Assembly (NCBI RefSeq): GCF_900114475.1 | Contig: NZ_FOTE01000021.1 | Coordinates: 1-64,000 of the forward strand | DNA length: 64,000 nt | DNA from: Paenibacillus sp. 1_12 | GTDB lineage: Bacteria > Bacillota > Bacilli > Paenibacillales > NBRC-103111 | Direction: 5' to 3' | Part shown: positions 43,418-52,668 of the stretch, piece after piece | Layout of the letters: every line of letters starts with the position of its first letter | Position numbering within the stretch: position 1 is the stretch's first letter | Made by a program: the position numbers and the translations under genes | The notes under the pieces: model-generated | The model's database searches: none | What the model was told of the DNA's origin: nothing | The model's input: the letters and a program-made list of their open reading frames with translations, nothing else

Positions 43418-44806
43418 ATGAGGGAACATAAATCGGAGCAAAAAAAACCGAATATACTATTTCTAATTGCAGATGATCATCGATTCGATGGTATAGGAGC
43501 GTACGGGAATCCGGTTGTGCAGACACCTATACTGGATCAACTGGCAGCTGATGGTGTTCTTTTTAATTCGATATATACGATGGGGGGACAAACAGCTGCA
43601 CTTTGTGTGCCAAGCCGAGCTTGTCTGTTGACGGGTGCGAATGTCTTTAGTGCCACCATGTCGGAAAAGGTGGTTACGCTTGGGGATACGGAGAACCGCG
43701 ATCTTTGGGCTCTCAATCCTGAGCTTCCCACTTTGCCGGAAGTCCTTCGCAGAGATGGGTATCAGACCTTCGGCATCGGCAAGTGGCATAATGGAAAAGA
43801 GAGCTTCGTACGAAGCTTTTCCGATGGAGCGAAGATTTTCTTTGGTGGGATGGGGGATCATATCGGTTTGCCCATACACGAATATGATACAAATGGTATA
43901 TTTCCAGAGGAAGCGGCTTGCCCAAGCGATACGTTTTCTTCGGAGCTTTTTGCTGAAGCGGCCATCGATTTTATTCAAAGCTATGAGAAGGACGATCCAT
44001 TTCTACTATATTTGGCATTTACTGCTCCTCATGACCCTAGGACTCCGCCACAAGCTTATCAAGAACTTTATCAGGTGAATGATATCCCGCTTCCTGCTAA
44101 CTTCATGACCGAGCATCCTTTCGATAATGGGGAGCTGCATGTGCGTGACGAACAACTGGCTTCATTTCCAAGGAAGCCAAACGAGATTCGTCGACATCTA
44201 GCCGAATATTACAGTATGATCACCCATATGGATGCACAAATCGGTCGTATTTTGCAAGCCTTGGAAGCATGCAACCAGGCTGAACATACCCTAATTGTAT
44301 ATACGGCGGATCACGGTCTTGCCTTGGGCCAGCACGGACTTTTAGGCAAGCAGAATTTGTATGAGCACAGCATTCATATTCCTCTTATTATGCATGGACC
44401 TGGTTTGCCACAAGGTGTGAATGTTAGTGGACTTGGATGTCAAATGGATATTTTTCCGACGTTATGTGAGGTGATCGGAACTAGAGTGCCCGATAAGGTG
44501 GAAGGCAGAAGTCTGGTTCCTATGATATTCGGAGAAAAGACAATGATCAGAGAGAATGTGTTCTCTGCATATAAATATGTTCAGCGCATGATTAGCGACG
44601 GACGTTGGAAATACATTCGCTACTATCGTTCCGGGGAGACGGGATCGGATCAAATTCAGTTATTTGATTTGCTGAAGGACCCATGGGAAATTTGTAATTT
44701 GGTTGGAGACCCCGAACAGCAAGCTCGCATACGACAAATGGAGCAGGAATTATTGCAATGGCAGCGAAACGTTCAGGACCCAATCCTTCATTCAATGTCT
44801 TCTTAA
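43418..44806 (+). CDS. Type I sulfatase 1
   Basis: A 462-residue alkaline-phosphatase-fold sulfatase. NILFLIADDHRFDGIG provides the metal-binding Asp pair, and ALCVPSRACLLTG carries the CxPSR maturation motif: Cys63 must be turned into formylglycine to work. YTADHGLALGQHGLLGKQN is the second metal site. No signal peptide, so it acts in the cytosol on imported sulfated sugar. ATG at 43418 follows TAGGAGG. No formylglycine-generating enzyme or anaerobic maturase gene is seen in the window. Confidence 0.92.
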   Translation: MREHKSEQKKPNILFLIADDHRFDGIGAYGNPVVQTPILDQLAADGVLFNSIYTMGGQTAALCVPSRACLLTGANVFSATMSEKVVTLGDTENRDLWALNPELPTLPEVLRRDGYQTFGIGKWHNGKESFVRSFSDGAKIFFGGMGDHIGLPIHEYDTNGIFPEEAACPSDTFSSELFAEAAIDFIQSYEKDDPFLLYLAFTAPHDPRTPPQAYQELYQVNDIPLPANFMTEHPFDNGELHVRDEQLASFPRKPNEIRRHLAEYYSMITHMDAQIGRILQALEACNQAEHTLIVYTADHGLALGQHGLLGKQNLYEHSIHIPLIMHGPGLPQGVNVSGLGCQMDIFPTLCEVIGTRVPDKVEGRSLVPMIFGEKTMIRENVFSAYKYVQRMISDGRWKYIRYYRSGETGSDQIQLFDLLKDPWEICNLVGDPEQQARIRQMEQELLQWQRNVQDPILHSMSS

Positions 44807-44832
44807 ATGAACCTTAGAGAGGTGAGCTGTTA

Positions 44833-46158
44833 ATGAACCGTACGAACTTTCTGTTTCTATTCCCGGATACACATCGGGGAGACTGGATGCCATACGCTCC
44901 TCATATTTTGTCCGTTCTGGGCATGGAAGCATTACCGCTGCGTCTGCCCAATCTGGAAGCACTGATGAAGCAGGGTGTCACCTTTACGAAGGCAGTTACT
45001 TCTTCGCCTCTATGTGCTCCTGCCCGAGCCTGTCTCGCTTCCGGATTGCGATATAATAAAGCAGAGGTTACGGGCAACCATGAAGATTACCCGTTATCCC
45101 GAAAAACATTTTATTCGATCTTGAAGGAAGACGGCTATCGCGTCGGAGGAGTAGGCAAATTTGATCTTCATAAAGCAACACCATGGTGGGGGCTGGACGG
45201 CTGGATTGACGATCTTGGTCAGCTCGGATTTACAGACGCGATCGACAATGCGGGTAAAATCGATGCGATTCATTCAGGTAAAGAGTCCCCTCGTGATCCT
45301 TATATGAACTATTTATACAATAAAGGGCTCTCCGACATCCATCTGCAGGATATGACAGAGCGCGGTCAACGGACGAACGCGACAGATCTGCCGGACGAGG
45401 CCTATTGCGATAATTGGCTGACCCGTAATGGGATTCAAATGTTGAAGGATTTTCCTCAAGATCAGCCGTGGTTTCTGATGGTTAATTTTGTGGGGCCGCA
45501 TGAGCCGTGGGATATTACGCATCGGATGAAGGCTGAATGGGAGAAGGTTCAATTCCCGAAACCGAATCAATGCAGCCTCCCACAAGAAACTTGGAATAGC
45601 ATCAGGCAAAATTACGCCGCGATGCTGGAAAATATCGATCGCAATATAGGGCTGCTTCTGGATGAGGTAAGACGACGAGGAGAAATGGACAACACGGTGA
45701 TTATTTACGCCTCCGACCATGGCGATATGCTGGGAGATTTCGATAAGTTCGGAAAATGCAAGCCTGAACGGGGATCCGTACATATTCCACTGGTCATTAG
45801 CGGTCCTAACATCCGGAAGGGTCAATACAGTAATGCGCTTGTAGAACTACAGGATCTGGCAGGCACGATCCTAGACTTGGCAGATTTAACGATGAAGGAA
45901 GCGGAGGACTCACTGTCACTCAAAAACATTCTATCTAGTGATTCAGGTACATTGCGCGAGACGCAAATTTCGGGTTTGGACGAAGGGCCTCAACATCCGA
46001 GCCAATGGCGCATGGTCTCAAGCGGAGAATGGAAGCTTATTGTGGAGAAGGACCAACTTGATCGTCTGTACCATATAAAATATGACCCATGGGAAAATCA
46101 AAATATCGCAGAAGATCATCCAGACATTGCCGCACAGCTTAAGGTTGCACTTCAATAA
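44833..46158 (+). CDS. Type I sulfatase 2
   Basis: A 441-residue sulfatase. CAPARACLASG holds the maturation motif CxPxR (Cys61), with Ala where Ser is commoner. The first metal site reads FLFPDTHRGDW, with Asp-Thr-His in place of the usual DDxR-like pair, while IIYASDHGDMLGDFDKFGKC is the usual second site. No signal peptide. It starts 27 bases after the first sulfatase, with GAGAGGTGAGC upstream. The two enzymes may remove sulfate from different positions of the same imported sugar. Confidence 0.9.
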   Translation: MNRTNFLFLFPDTHRGDWMPYAPHILSVLGMEALPLRLPNLEALMKQGVTFTKAVTSSPLCAPARACLASGLRYNKAEVTGNHEDYPLSRKTFYSILKEDGYRVGGVGKFDLHKATPWWGLDGWIDDLGQLGFTDAIDNAGKIDAIHSGKESPRDPYMNYLYNKGLSDIHLQDMTERGQRTNATDLPDEAYCDNWLTRNGIQMLKDFPQDQPWFLMVNFVGPHEPWDITHRMKAEWEKVQFPKPNQCSLPQETWNSIRQNYAAMLENIDRNIGLLLDEVRRRGEMDNTVIIYASDHGDMLGDFDKFGKCKPERGSVHIPLVISGPNIRKGQYSNALVELQDLAGTILDLADLTMKEAEDSLSLKNILSSDSGTLRETQISGLDEGPQHPSQWRMVSSGEWKLIVEKDQLDRLYHIKYDPWENQNIAEDHPDIAAQLKVALQ

Positions 46159-46242
46159 CCCCTATCGGGATGTTATATGCATGGCTCTATGTGTTGCGGC
46201 TGCGGAGGCCAAAGCCGCTCCGCAGATTTGTTCTGTCGAAGG

Positions 46243-46335
46243 GCTGCGGCGAATGACGGATTTGCCTCCATAAGTTATATCCACAAACGAATAAACGTTA
46301 CCTTGAGAGTGGAGGTAACGTTTATTCGTTTTGCT
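46243..46335 (+). repeat. Dispersed repeat R7 with perfect terminator hairpin
   Basis: A short diverged module, TGCGGCGAATGACGGATTTGCC (46245-46266), then TCCATAAGTT, followed by ACGAATAAACGTTACC (46287-46302) pairing exactly with GGTAACGTTTATTCGT (46314-46329), then TTTTGC. It closes the sulfatase operon. The rest of 46159-46522 shows no gene. Confidence 0.6.
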
Positions 46336-46522
46336 ATGGATTCCATCGCATTCAAAACCTGGAACTCTCTTTGGTTGGTGGATGTTTATTCCCTATCGTA
46401 TCGTTTTCTTGTAAAATACTGTCGAAAATATAGTATTTTTGTCGGCAATCTATTAAAATAAATAAGCATTTTTGTAAATTCTTCCTACGGAAGAGTAATC
46501 ATACATTATAGGAGAGAGGATC

Positions 46523-47962
46523 TTGGAGACAGAGAGAAAGAGCAGAAGGCTGCTGCAAGTGCTAGTAGCTATTCTCGGTGCCCTACTTATTATGGGGAAT
46601 GCACATGGTTCAGCAGCAAATTCAAATGTGGAGAGTAAGGAGATCGTTGATCCTTATCAGGTGTACACCTATGAATTGATGACACAACACATCGATCAGT
46701 TGGCAGCCGCTTATCCTGAATTGATCACGGTAAAATCGATTGGGACGACAGATTTTGGCAGGGAGATCAAGGCGGTAAAAGTAGGAAAGGGGGAAGCCTC
46801 TATTCTCATAGACGGTTCTCAGCATGCTAGAGAATGGATGGGGACGAACCTGATTCTTTATATGATAGACCGCTATGCATATGCCTATGAGCATAATATG
46901 AAATATGATGATTATCCTGTTCGTCAATTGCTAGATCAGTGTTCGATCTGGTTTGTACCGATGGTCAACCCGGATGGTGTGACGCTTCAACAAGAAGGGC
47001 TAAATGCTTTTCCAGAATCATACCATGCCTACCTCACCAGTATGAATGGCGGCAGCACCAATTTTAAACGCTGGAAGGCGAATGCATCAGGGATTGATAT
47101 TAACCGTCAGTACCCTGCGATGTGGACCAGTATTCGCAATTCGCCTCGTTACCCGACATTCAAAAACTTTAAAGGCTCTGAACCTGTAGAAACAGTGGAA
47201 GCCCAGAGCATGATTCATTTTACATATGAGAGCGATCCGGAAATTGTCTTTTCCTATCATACCTCAGGTGAAGTGTTATATTGGCATTTCCATACGGCTG
47301 CCGAACACCTTGCACGAGATAAGAAAATGGCTGACTTCATAAGTGCTATGACAGGGTACGGCCAAGTCAAACCGGACAAAAATCCTTCGGGTGGTGGATT
47401 CACGGATTGGTTTATCGTGCAATTTGGACGACCTGGTTTTACCGCGGAATTAGGGCCATATCAAGAAGAAACTGAGCTGCCGCTTTGGACTTTTACGGAT
47501 ATTTGGGATCAAAATCAGTCGATCGGCTTATATTTGGCTTCAGAAGGGTACAAGCTGTGGTGGGAACGCTATCCGATGGAAATGATAGAGGAAAAAATTC
47601 AACTGCTTAATCCGGTACAGCTGTACAATCGTCCGAGCGATTCATTTCCTGTTGGTGCGGAGCTAAATGAAGCAAAAATTACAGCTGATGCGCGTCTGGG
47701 AGATTGGTACCGTGTTCCTACATGGCTCGGTCCGAAGTGGGTTCACCTGAGTCAAGCATCTTATCTTCATGGACATAGTGAGAGTTACGCCAACCGGATT
47801 ACCCTGAAGGATACAACTCCGATCTATAAATCTCCTAATCCCGATGAGTCGCAGTTGCTTGGCCAATTGGATCCACAGGAAGTGGAAACCTTGGAGCGCT
47901 GGAATGACTGGATATTAATCCGAACCTGGTCAGGCAATGGATGGATACAGGAGAAGAAATAA
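46523..47962 (+). CDS. Exported M14-family zinc carboxypeptidase with SH3-like tail
   Basis: A 479-residue protein. An N-terminal signal sequence (LLQVLVAILGALLIMGNAHG) precedes an M14 domain: zinc ligands His101 and Glu104 (SQHAREW) and His246 (FSYHTSGE), with the general base Glu309 (FTAELGPY), all as in carboxypeptidase A/T. The last 120 residues contain two SH3-like/GW-type repeats (DARLGDWYRVPTWLGPKWVH; ERWNDWILIRTWSGNGWI), likely wall-binding. It should trim peptides or cross-bridges outside the cell. TTG at 46523 follows GGAGAG. A single gene. Confidence 0.88.
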   Translation: METERKSRRLLQVLVAILGALLIMGNAHGSAANSNVESKEIVDPYQVYTYELMTQHIDQLAAAYPELITVKSIGTTDFGREIKAVKVGKGEASILIDGSQHAREWMGTNLILYMIDRYAYAYEHNMKYDDYPVRQLLDQCSIWFVPMVNPDGVTLQQEGLNAFPESYHAYLTSMNGGSTNFKRWKANASGIDINRQYPAMWTSIRNSPRYPTFKNFKGSEPVETVEAQSMIHFTYESDPEIVFSYHTSGEVLYWHFHTAAEHLARDKKMADFISAMTGYGQVKPDKNPSGGGFTDWFIVQFGRPGFTAELGPYQEETELPLWTFTDIWDQNQSIGLYLASEGYKLWWERYPMEMIEEKIQLLNPVQLYNRPSDSFPVGAELNEAKITADARLGDWYRVPTWLGPKWVHLSQASYLHGHSESYANRITLKDTTPIYKSPNPDESQLLGQLDPQEVETLERWNDWILIRTWSGNGWIQEKK

Positions 47963-48063
47963 GCCAAAGCTGAATTCGGACAAACCTTGTACTTTTTGAA
48001 CGGGTTGGCAGCTGATTACATGCGAACTTACAAGTATTTTTATGCAAAATGGGAGGCATACAA

Positions 48064-48558
48064 GTGTTTATCAATTTAACCTTGCAATTACTTGATAAAG
48101 AATTGGAAAAGATTCAATTAGCGTTACTTCGAATTTCCGATGAAGCTTTGTGGACAAGACTGCGTGAGGAGACCAACAGCATAGGCAATTTATGTCTGCA
48201 TCTGTCTGGCAACGAATATCACAATATAGCAAACAGTATCGGCGGGTATCCTTATGAGCGTGAGCGCTCGGTTGAATTTTTAGCGGAAGCCGGATATACA
48301 TGCCGGGAGCTTTCAGAGCATCTTACCTCAGTCCGGGAACAATCACGTATTGTGCTCGCGGCACTTTCTGAGAGGGACCTCCATAGGGAGGTCAACATCG
48401 TTTATCCCTCAGGAGCGGGAATTGCTTCCTACTCCCGTTCAATTCAAGAGCTGCTCTATCACATGACGGTGCATTATTCGTACCACACGGGACAAATCGT
48501 GTACATCGCTCGACAAATTCAGGGGGAAAATGTCCACGTACTCAAATGGAGACATTAA
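48064..48558 (+). CDS. DinB-like (DUF1572) four-helix protein
   Basis: About 164 residues, four-helix bundle. IGNLCLHLSGNEYHNIANSI and ELLYHMTVHYSYHTGQIVYI hold the three histidines of the DinB/YfiT metal site. Related proteins act as thiol (bacillithiol) transferases or have unknown roles. GTG at 48064 lies seven bases from GGGAGG; the ATG at 48049 precedes that site. It stands alone between the carboxypeptidase and the ABC genes. Confidence 0.8.
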   Translation: MFINLTLQLLDKELEKIQLALLRISDEALWTRLREETNSIGNLCLHLSGNEYHNIANSIGGYPYERERSVEFLAEAGYTCRELSEHLTSVREQSRIVLAALSERDLHREVNIVYPSGAGIASYSRSIQELLYHMTVHYSYHTGQIVYIARQIQGENVHVLKWRH

Positions 48559-48690
48559 TCATAAATTTGTGTGTTCACATATAGGAAACGATGTTCAATT
48601 TATTTGTGAAATTAGCAGGAACTCCTCTATGGTCTGTCGAATAATGAAATGATTTATTTCAACCTTGAAACCTATTGGAGGGTAAACAGA

Positions 48691-49752
48691 ATGAAAAAGG
48701 CATCACTCATCGCATTAACTGCGATAATTTGTGTGACAACAGTACTTGCTGGCTGTGGGAAAAAGGAAGCGGCACCAACAACGGGCAGCACGGCAGAGCC
48801 TGTTAAGGCTGAAGCAGTTTCGGTAGAGATCGGCATGCTCAAGCTGGCCAGCTCCGCCCCGTTATTTATTGGGATTGAGAAGGGCTTTTTTAAGGACCTG
48901 AACATTGATGCAAAAGCCAAATGGTTTGACGCCGCACAGCCCATTGCCGTAGCTACTGCAGGAGGCAGTGTCGATGTAGGTGCGACCGGGATAACGGCGA
49001 GTCTATATAACATGGTGGCCGGTGGTCAAAAGCTGCTTATTGTTGCGGATAAAGGCAGAGAGCAAAAGGGCTATTCATCAACAGCATTACTGGTTCCCAA
49101 AGACTCTTCTGTTAAATCGATCGAGGAATTAAAAGGCAAGAAGATCGGGATCACCCAAACCGGCTCCACTTATCATTACATGGTGGGAAGACTGCTGGAA
49201 AAGCATGGTTTGACGCTTAAAGATATCGAGCTAGTGCCGCTGAACAGCATCAAGGGCTTGATGGAATCATTGAAAAGCAAGCAGGTTGATGCCGTTATGC
49301 TGAACGAGCCGAACATCACTGCTGTTGTCAAGGAAGGCTATGGTAAAGTCGTGTCACAAGTAGGCGACGAGATGGACTACCAAACGTCCGGCCTGTTCTT
49401 CTCACCGAAGCTTGCGGGTAATAAAGATGCAGCTGTACGCTTTTTGCAGGCTTATGCCAAGGCAACTCGTTACTACTACGATGCTGTACTGACGCAAAAG
49501 GATGGCAAAGTCGTGCCTGGCGCGAATTATGATGAGGTTGTAAAAATTGTTGCTAAATATACCGATCAACCGGAAGAAATTGTGAAACAAGGCCTTCCTT
49601 ACATGGACCGCGACGGTAAGCTTTTGGCGACAGATATCAAGACGCAGGTGGACTGGTATGCCAAAGAGAAGCTGATCGAAAAAGCGATTGACACTAGTGG
49701 TATCGTGAATACCGAGCTGCTGGACGAAGCCTTAAAGAAGCTGGGGAAATAA
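48691..49752 (+). CDS. SsuA/NMT1-type ABC substrate-binding lipoprotein
   Basis: About 353 residues; signal peptide ending TTVLAGC (Cys22). IGMLKLASSAPLFIGIEKGF and ATAGGSVDVGATGITASLYN match the SsuA/TauA/NMT1 group that binds alkanesulfonates, taurine, nitrate or pyrimidine precursors. ATG at 48691 follows GGAGGG. With the ATPase and permease genes it forms a complete importer. Two sulfatases 3 kb upstream make a sulfur compound plausible, but the ligand cannot be decided from sequence. Confidence 0.85.
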   Translation: MKKASLIALTAIICVTTVLAGCGKKEAAPTTGSTAEPVKAEAVSVEIGMLKLASSAPLFIGIEKGFFKDLNIDAKAKWFDAAQPIAVATAGGSVDVGATGITASLYNMVAGGQKLLIVADKGREQKGYSSTALLVPKDSSVKSIEELKGKKIGITQTGSTYHYMVGRLLEKHGLTLKDIELVPLNSIKGLMESLKSKQVDAVMLNEPNITAVVKEGYGKVVSQVGDEMDYQTSGLFFSPKLAGNKDAAVRFLQAYAKATRYYYDAVLTQKDGKVVPGANYDEVVKIVAKYTDQPEEIVKQGLPYMDRDGKLLATDIKTQVDWYAKEKLIEKAIDTSGIVNTELLDEALKKLGK

Positions 49753-49756
49753 CGTT

Positions 49757-50533
49757 ATGAGAATTGTAGTCAATAACGTGGAGAAGCGGTTTATGGATGC
49801 CAAAAAGCGCGATATTACCGCTCTCCAAAACATCAACTTTACGATTGAGGAACAGGAATTCGTAGTACTTGTAGGTCCCAGCGGCTGCGGAAAATCGACG
49901 CTATTGAATATTGTCGGCGGTCTGCTCACGCCCTCCAGCGGCGAGGTTTATTTTGAGGGTGTGTCTTCTGGCAAGCCTCCGCGGCTCGGTATCGTCTTCC
50001 AGGAAATCGCACTTTTTCCATGGCGTACCGTTTATGAAAATGTTATTTTCGGTTTGGAGGAGCAGGGAGCCAGTAAGCAGGAGCAGCGCGAAAAGGGTAA
50101 GCACTTTATCGATATGGTGGGTCTGACAGGGTTTGAGTCAGCTTACCCCAAACAGCTGTCGGGGGGAATGCGCCAACGTGCGGGTATTGCGCGAGCGTTG
50201 GCTGTTGAGCCGGATCTACTGCTAATGGATGAACCGTTCTCCGCACTGGATGCTCAGACGCGTACGCTTATGCAGGAGGAACTGCTCTCTATCTGGAATC
50301 GCACGCGATTGAGCACCTTGTATGTCACTCACAATATTCAGGAGGCCGTCTATTTGGCTGACCGGGTTATTGTGCTATCCCGTCATCCGGGACAAATCAA
50401 GGAAGTGATTCATATCGATCTGCCGAAGACGGGTAGAGATCAGGAGCAGCACCGGGCTGCTTCTGAGCGGTATGCCAATGAAATCTGGCAGCTGATCCGG
50501 CATGACGCCCAAGAAGCGTTGAAGGAGGGTTAA
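49757..50533 (+). CDS. ABC ATPase, SsuB/TauB family
   Basis: A 258-residue ATPase: Walker A GPSGCGKST near residue 40, Q-loop VFQEIALFPWRTVYEN, signature LSGGMRQRAGIARAL, Walker B LLLMDEPFSALD and switch His in YVTHNIQEAV. The FPWRT variant is typical for SsuB/TauB/NrtD. ATG at 49757, four bases after the binding-protein stop; only a weak GGGG upstream, so coupling is likely. Confidence 0.92.
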   Translation: MRIVVNNVEKRFMDAKKRDITALQNINFTIEEQEFVVLVGPSGCGKSTLLNIVGGLLTPSSGEVYFEGVSSGKPPRLGIVFQEIALFPWRTVYENVIFGLEEQGASKQEQREKGKHFIDMVGLTGFESAYPKQLSGGMRQRAGIARALAVEPDLLLMDEPFSALDAQTRTLMQEELLSIWNRTRLSTLYVTHNIQEAVYLADRVIVLSRHPGQIKEVIHIDLPKTGRDQEQHRAASERYANEIWQLIRHDAQEALKEG

Positions 50534-50536
50534 GCC

Positions 50537-51385
50537 ATGAATCCATTTTCCAAAGAAGAAAATATGAACAAAACACCTTCCCAAGCTGCGGAGCAAGGAA
50601 AGCAGCGGCATATCATTCGCAATCGCGTCTCATTTCTGGAGCAGAAAATACCGGGCTACGCATCCGTTCTCGGCATTGTCGGTTTATTGCTGCTATGGGA
50701 AGTAATCTGCCGATTGGAGCTTGTACCGCCGTTGTTCCTGCCGGCACCGACGTCTATTATTTCGGCAGGCTGGGATATGCTGATCAGCGGTGAACTGCAC
50801 GAAAATGTACTTGCGAGTCTTTACAGAATCGCCATCGGGTATGCGATCGGCTCGGTATTAGGGATTATTGTCGGGCTGCTGTTAGGCTTTTCGCGTTGGA
50901 TGGACGCCATTCTCACACCCATTGTGTATTCTATTTATCCGATTCCGAAAATTGCGCTGCTGCCCTTGATTATTTTATGGCTCGGAATTGGGGAAACGCC
51001 AAAATTTACGATGATTGCCCTCGGTGTATTTTTTCCCGTTGTCATTAATACCTTCTCAGGGGTAAAGAATGTCGATCCGATATGGATCAAAGCGGCGGTT
51101 ACGTTCGGCTCCAGTCATTTGAACGTCATCCGTAAGGTCATTCTTCCGGGATCGCTGCCGATGATTTTTGCAGGACTTAAGCTTGCGGCGGGGACCTCTC
51201 TCCTGCTGCTTGTTTCATCAGAGATGATTGCCGCTCAGCAGGGCTTAGGCTCTATGATTTTACACTACGGCAATCTGATGATTACGACCAAGCTTATGGT
51301 CGGTGTTTTATTGCTCTCATTGTTGGGGCTGCTCTTTAATCGGGGGCTCCAGTGGTTAGAGCGCAGGCTGCTGCCATGGAAATAA
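50537..51385 (+). CDS. ABC permease, SsuC/TauC family
   Basis: A 282-residue permease with six membrane segments. PPLFLPAPTSIISAGWDML, YPIPKIALLPLIILWLGIGE and the EAA loop KAAVTFGSSHLNVIRKVILP are typical of SsuC. ATG at 50537 follows GGAGG three bases after the ATPase stop. It ends the operon, before a strong terminator. Confidence 0.92.
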   Translation: MNPFSKEENMNKTPSQAAEQGKQRHIIRNRVSFLEQKIPGYASVLGIVGLLLLWEVICRLELVPPLFLPAPTSIISAGWDMLISGELHENVLASLYRIAIGYAIGSVLGIIVGLLLGFSRWMDAILTPIVYSIYPIPKIALLPLIILWLGIGETPKFTMIALGVFFPVVINTFSGVKNVDPIWIKAAVTFGSSHLNVIRKVILPGSLPMIFAGLKLAAGTSLLLLVSSEMIAAQQGLGSMILHYGNLMITTKLMVGVLLLSLLGLLFNRGLQWLERRLLPWK

Positions 51386-51435
51386 GCTGTTAATGGATTA
51401 AGGTTAAAATGCATTTATCGTAATACCACATGTAA

Positions 51436-51474
51436 ACAAGAGACACCGGTCCTATAAGGGACGGTGTCTCTTGC
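51436..51474 (+). terminator. Terminator after the SsuABC-type operon
   Basis: AAGAGACACCGGTCC (51438-51452) pairs with GGGACGGTGTCTCTT (51458-51472), one unpaired base near the loop, followed by GCTC. Its outer stem AAGAGACAC is also found in the hairpin at 491-516. Confidence 0.8.
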
Positions 51475-51556
51475 TCATTCTAAAGCAAAGGTGATACAAG
51501 ACTGCTTGTTTCATCTTGAATCAAACAGGAGCTTTCATTGAAGCTCCTTCAGCTGA

Positions 51557-51802
51557 TTAATCAGGCATAATCCAAACGATTTCACAAATTCGAACGAAGA
51601 AGGTTTTGTTCCGATTCATTAATATAACATGATCAGGCTTGCAACCTTGAACGATTCCTTCAATCCGACCACGGGTTGTTTCTATTACCACACATTGCCC
51701 GATTATGGATTGCAGGGTTTCAACCACACACGGGTCGGTTGGGTAGACGGTTACTGCTTGTGTTCCTGCTTGTTGATGATAGGGCACTTGATAATAATTC
51801 AC
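51557..51802 (-). CDS. YuzF-like small protein (DUF2642)
   Basis: An 81-residue protein with a Tyr/Gln-rich start (NYYQVPYHQQAGTQAV) and an Sm-like small beta-barrel (VETLQSIIGQCVVIETTRGR; PDHVILMNRNKTFFVRICEI). DUF2642/YuzF proteins occur in spore-forming Bacillales and are linked to spore coat or late sporulation. A GGAGTG site precedes the ATG. A hairpin GGAGCTT/AAGCTCC (51531-51550) lies past its stop. Confidence 0.8.
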   Translation of the reverse strand: MNYYQVPYHQQAGTQAVTVYPTDPCVVETLQSIIGQCVVIETTRGRIEGIVQGCKPDHVILMNRNKTFFVRICEIVWIMPD

Positions 51803-52101
51803 AATATTCCACTCCTCTTGAGTTATCTAGCTCAACGTATGATATGCGAATGCCCATAAAGAGTGACATCATAGACGATAACCCACTTAATGATTGTGCA
51901 ACAACCTGATGCTATATAAGATGAACCCAAGAAACACGCAGCGCCTTTTGCTGTCATAATGTTAGTTCATCTTAAATAGACGTTTTGATACCAGATGAAT
52001 GCTGGAGCAAGACGGCTTGCCCCAATATGAGGTACCTATGAAGCACTTAGCGAGGACAGCGAATATCATGCATGGAACTCTGTGAATAGGGGCGTGAAAG
52101 G
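51803..52101. other. Intergenic region, no recognised feature
   Basis: Frames read here on the plus strand are antisense to the YuzF-like gene or lack ribosome sites. The promoter of the minus-strand YuzF-like gene and that of the acetyltransferase should both lie here. Confidence 0.4.
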
Positions 52102-52668
52102 ATGGGTTTACATTCATTGAAGGTGCAAATGCCTCAAAGGACGGATGGAAAAATATATCATATTAGGGAATTTACGTATGGTAATCCAGATATCAGGTCG
52201 TGGGGGGAAGGGAGTGTATTGAATATAGGGAAGTTCTGTTCTATTGCGGAAAAGGTCTCCATATTTTTGGGTGGCGAGCATCGACCGGACTGGGTTACGA
52301 CGTATCCGTTTAGTACAGTAATGAATGAATATTCCCATATTCCGGGTCATCCCAGATCCAAAGGAAATGTGATGATCGGCAATGATGTATGGATAGCTAC
52401 GGGCTCAACTATTTTATCAGGTGTAGAGATCGGAGACGGGGCTGTTATCGGGGCTTATTCCTTAGTCAGCAAGAATATTCCACCCTATGCGATCGTAGCG
52501 GGAAATCCTGCAAAAATAATAAAGTATCGTTTCAGTGAGGATACGATCCAACAATTATTGCAAATAAAATGGTGGGACTGGCCGCTCGATAAAATACAAG
52601 GGATGATACCTGCAATGCTCTCTTCAGATATAGACCATTTTATTCGATTATGCGAATCGGATTCATAA
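52102..52668 (+). CDS. CatB/Vat-type hexapeptide O-acetyltransferase
   Basis: A 188-residue left-handed beta-helix enzyme. [38 protein letters not shown] and [20 protein letters not shown] are the family's hexapeptide and C-terminal signatures; the active-site His lies in GGEHRPDW. It transfers acetyl from acetyl-CoA to a hydroxyl group. Relatives inactivate streptogramin or chloramphenicol, others modify sugars; the sequence does not decide. ATG at 52102 follows AGGGG at nine bases. Confidence 0.88.
   Translation: MGLHSLKVQMPQRTDGKIYHIREFTYGNPDIRSWGEGSVLNIGKFCSIAEKVSIFLGGEHRPDWVTTYPFSTVMNEYSHIPGHPRSKGNVMIGNDVWIATGSTILSGVEIGDGAVIGAYSLVSKNIPPYAIVAGNPAKIIKYRFSEDTIQQLLQIKWWDWPLDKIQGMIPAMLSSDIDHFIRLCESDS

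Noticed and set aside
43463-43978. 171-residue open frame on the minus strand
   Set aside because: Shadow of the first sulfatase, no ribosome site and no recognisable domain.
45313-45825. 170-residue open frame on the minus strand
   Set aside because: Shadow of the second sulfatase.
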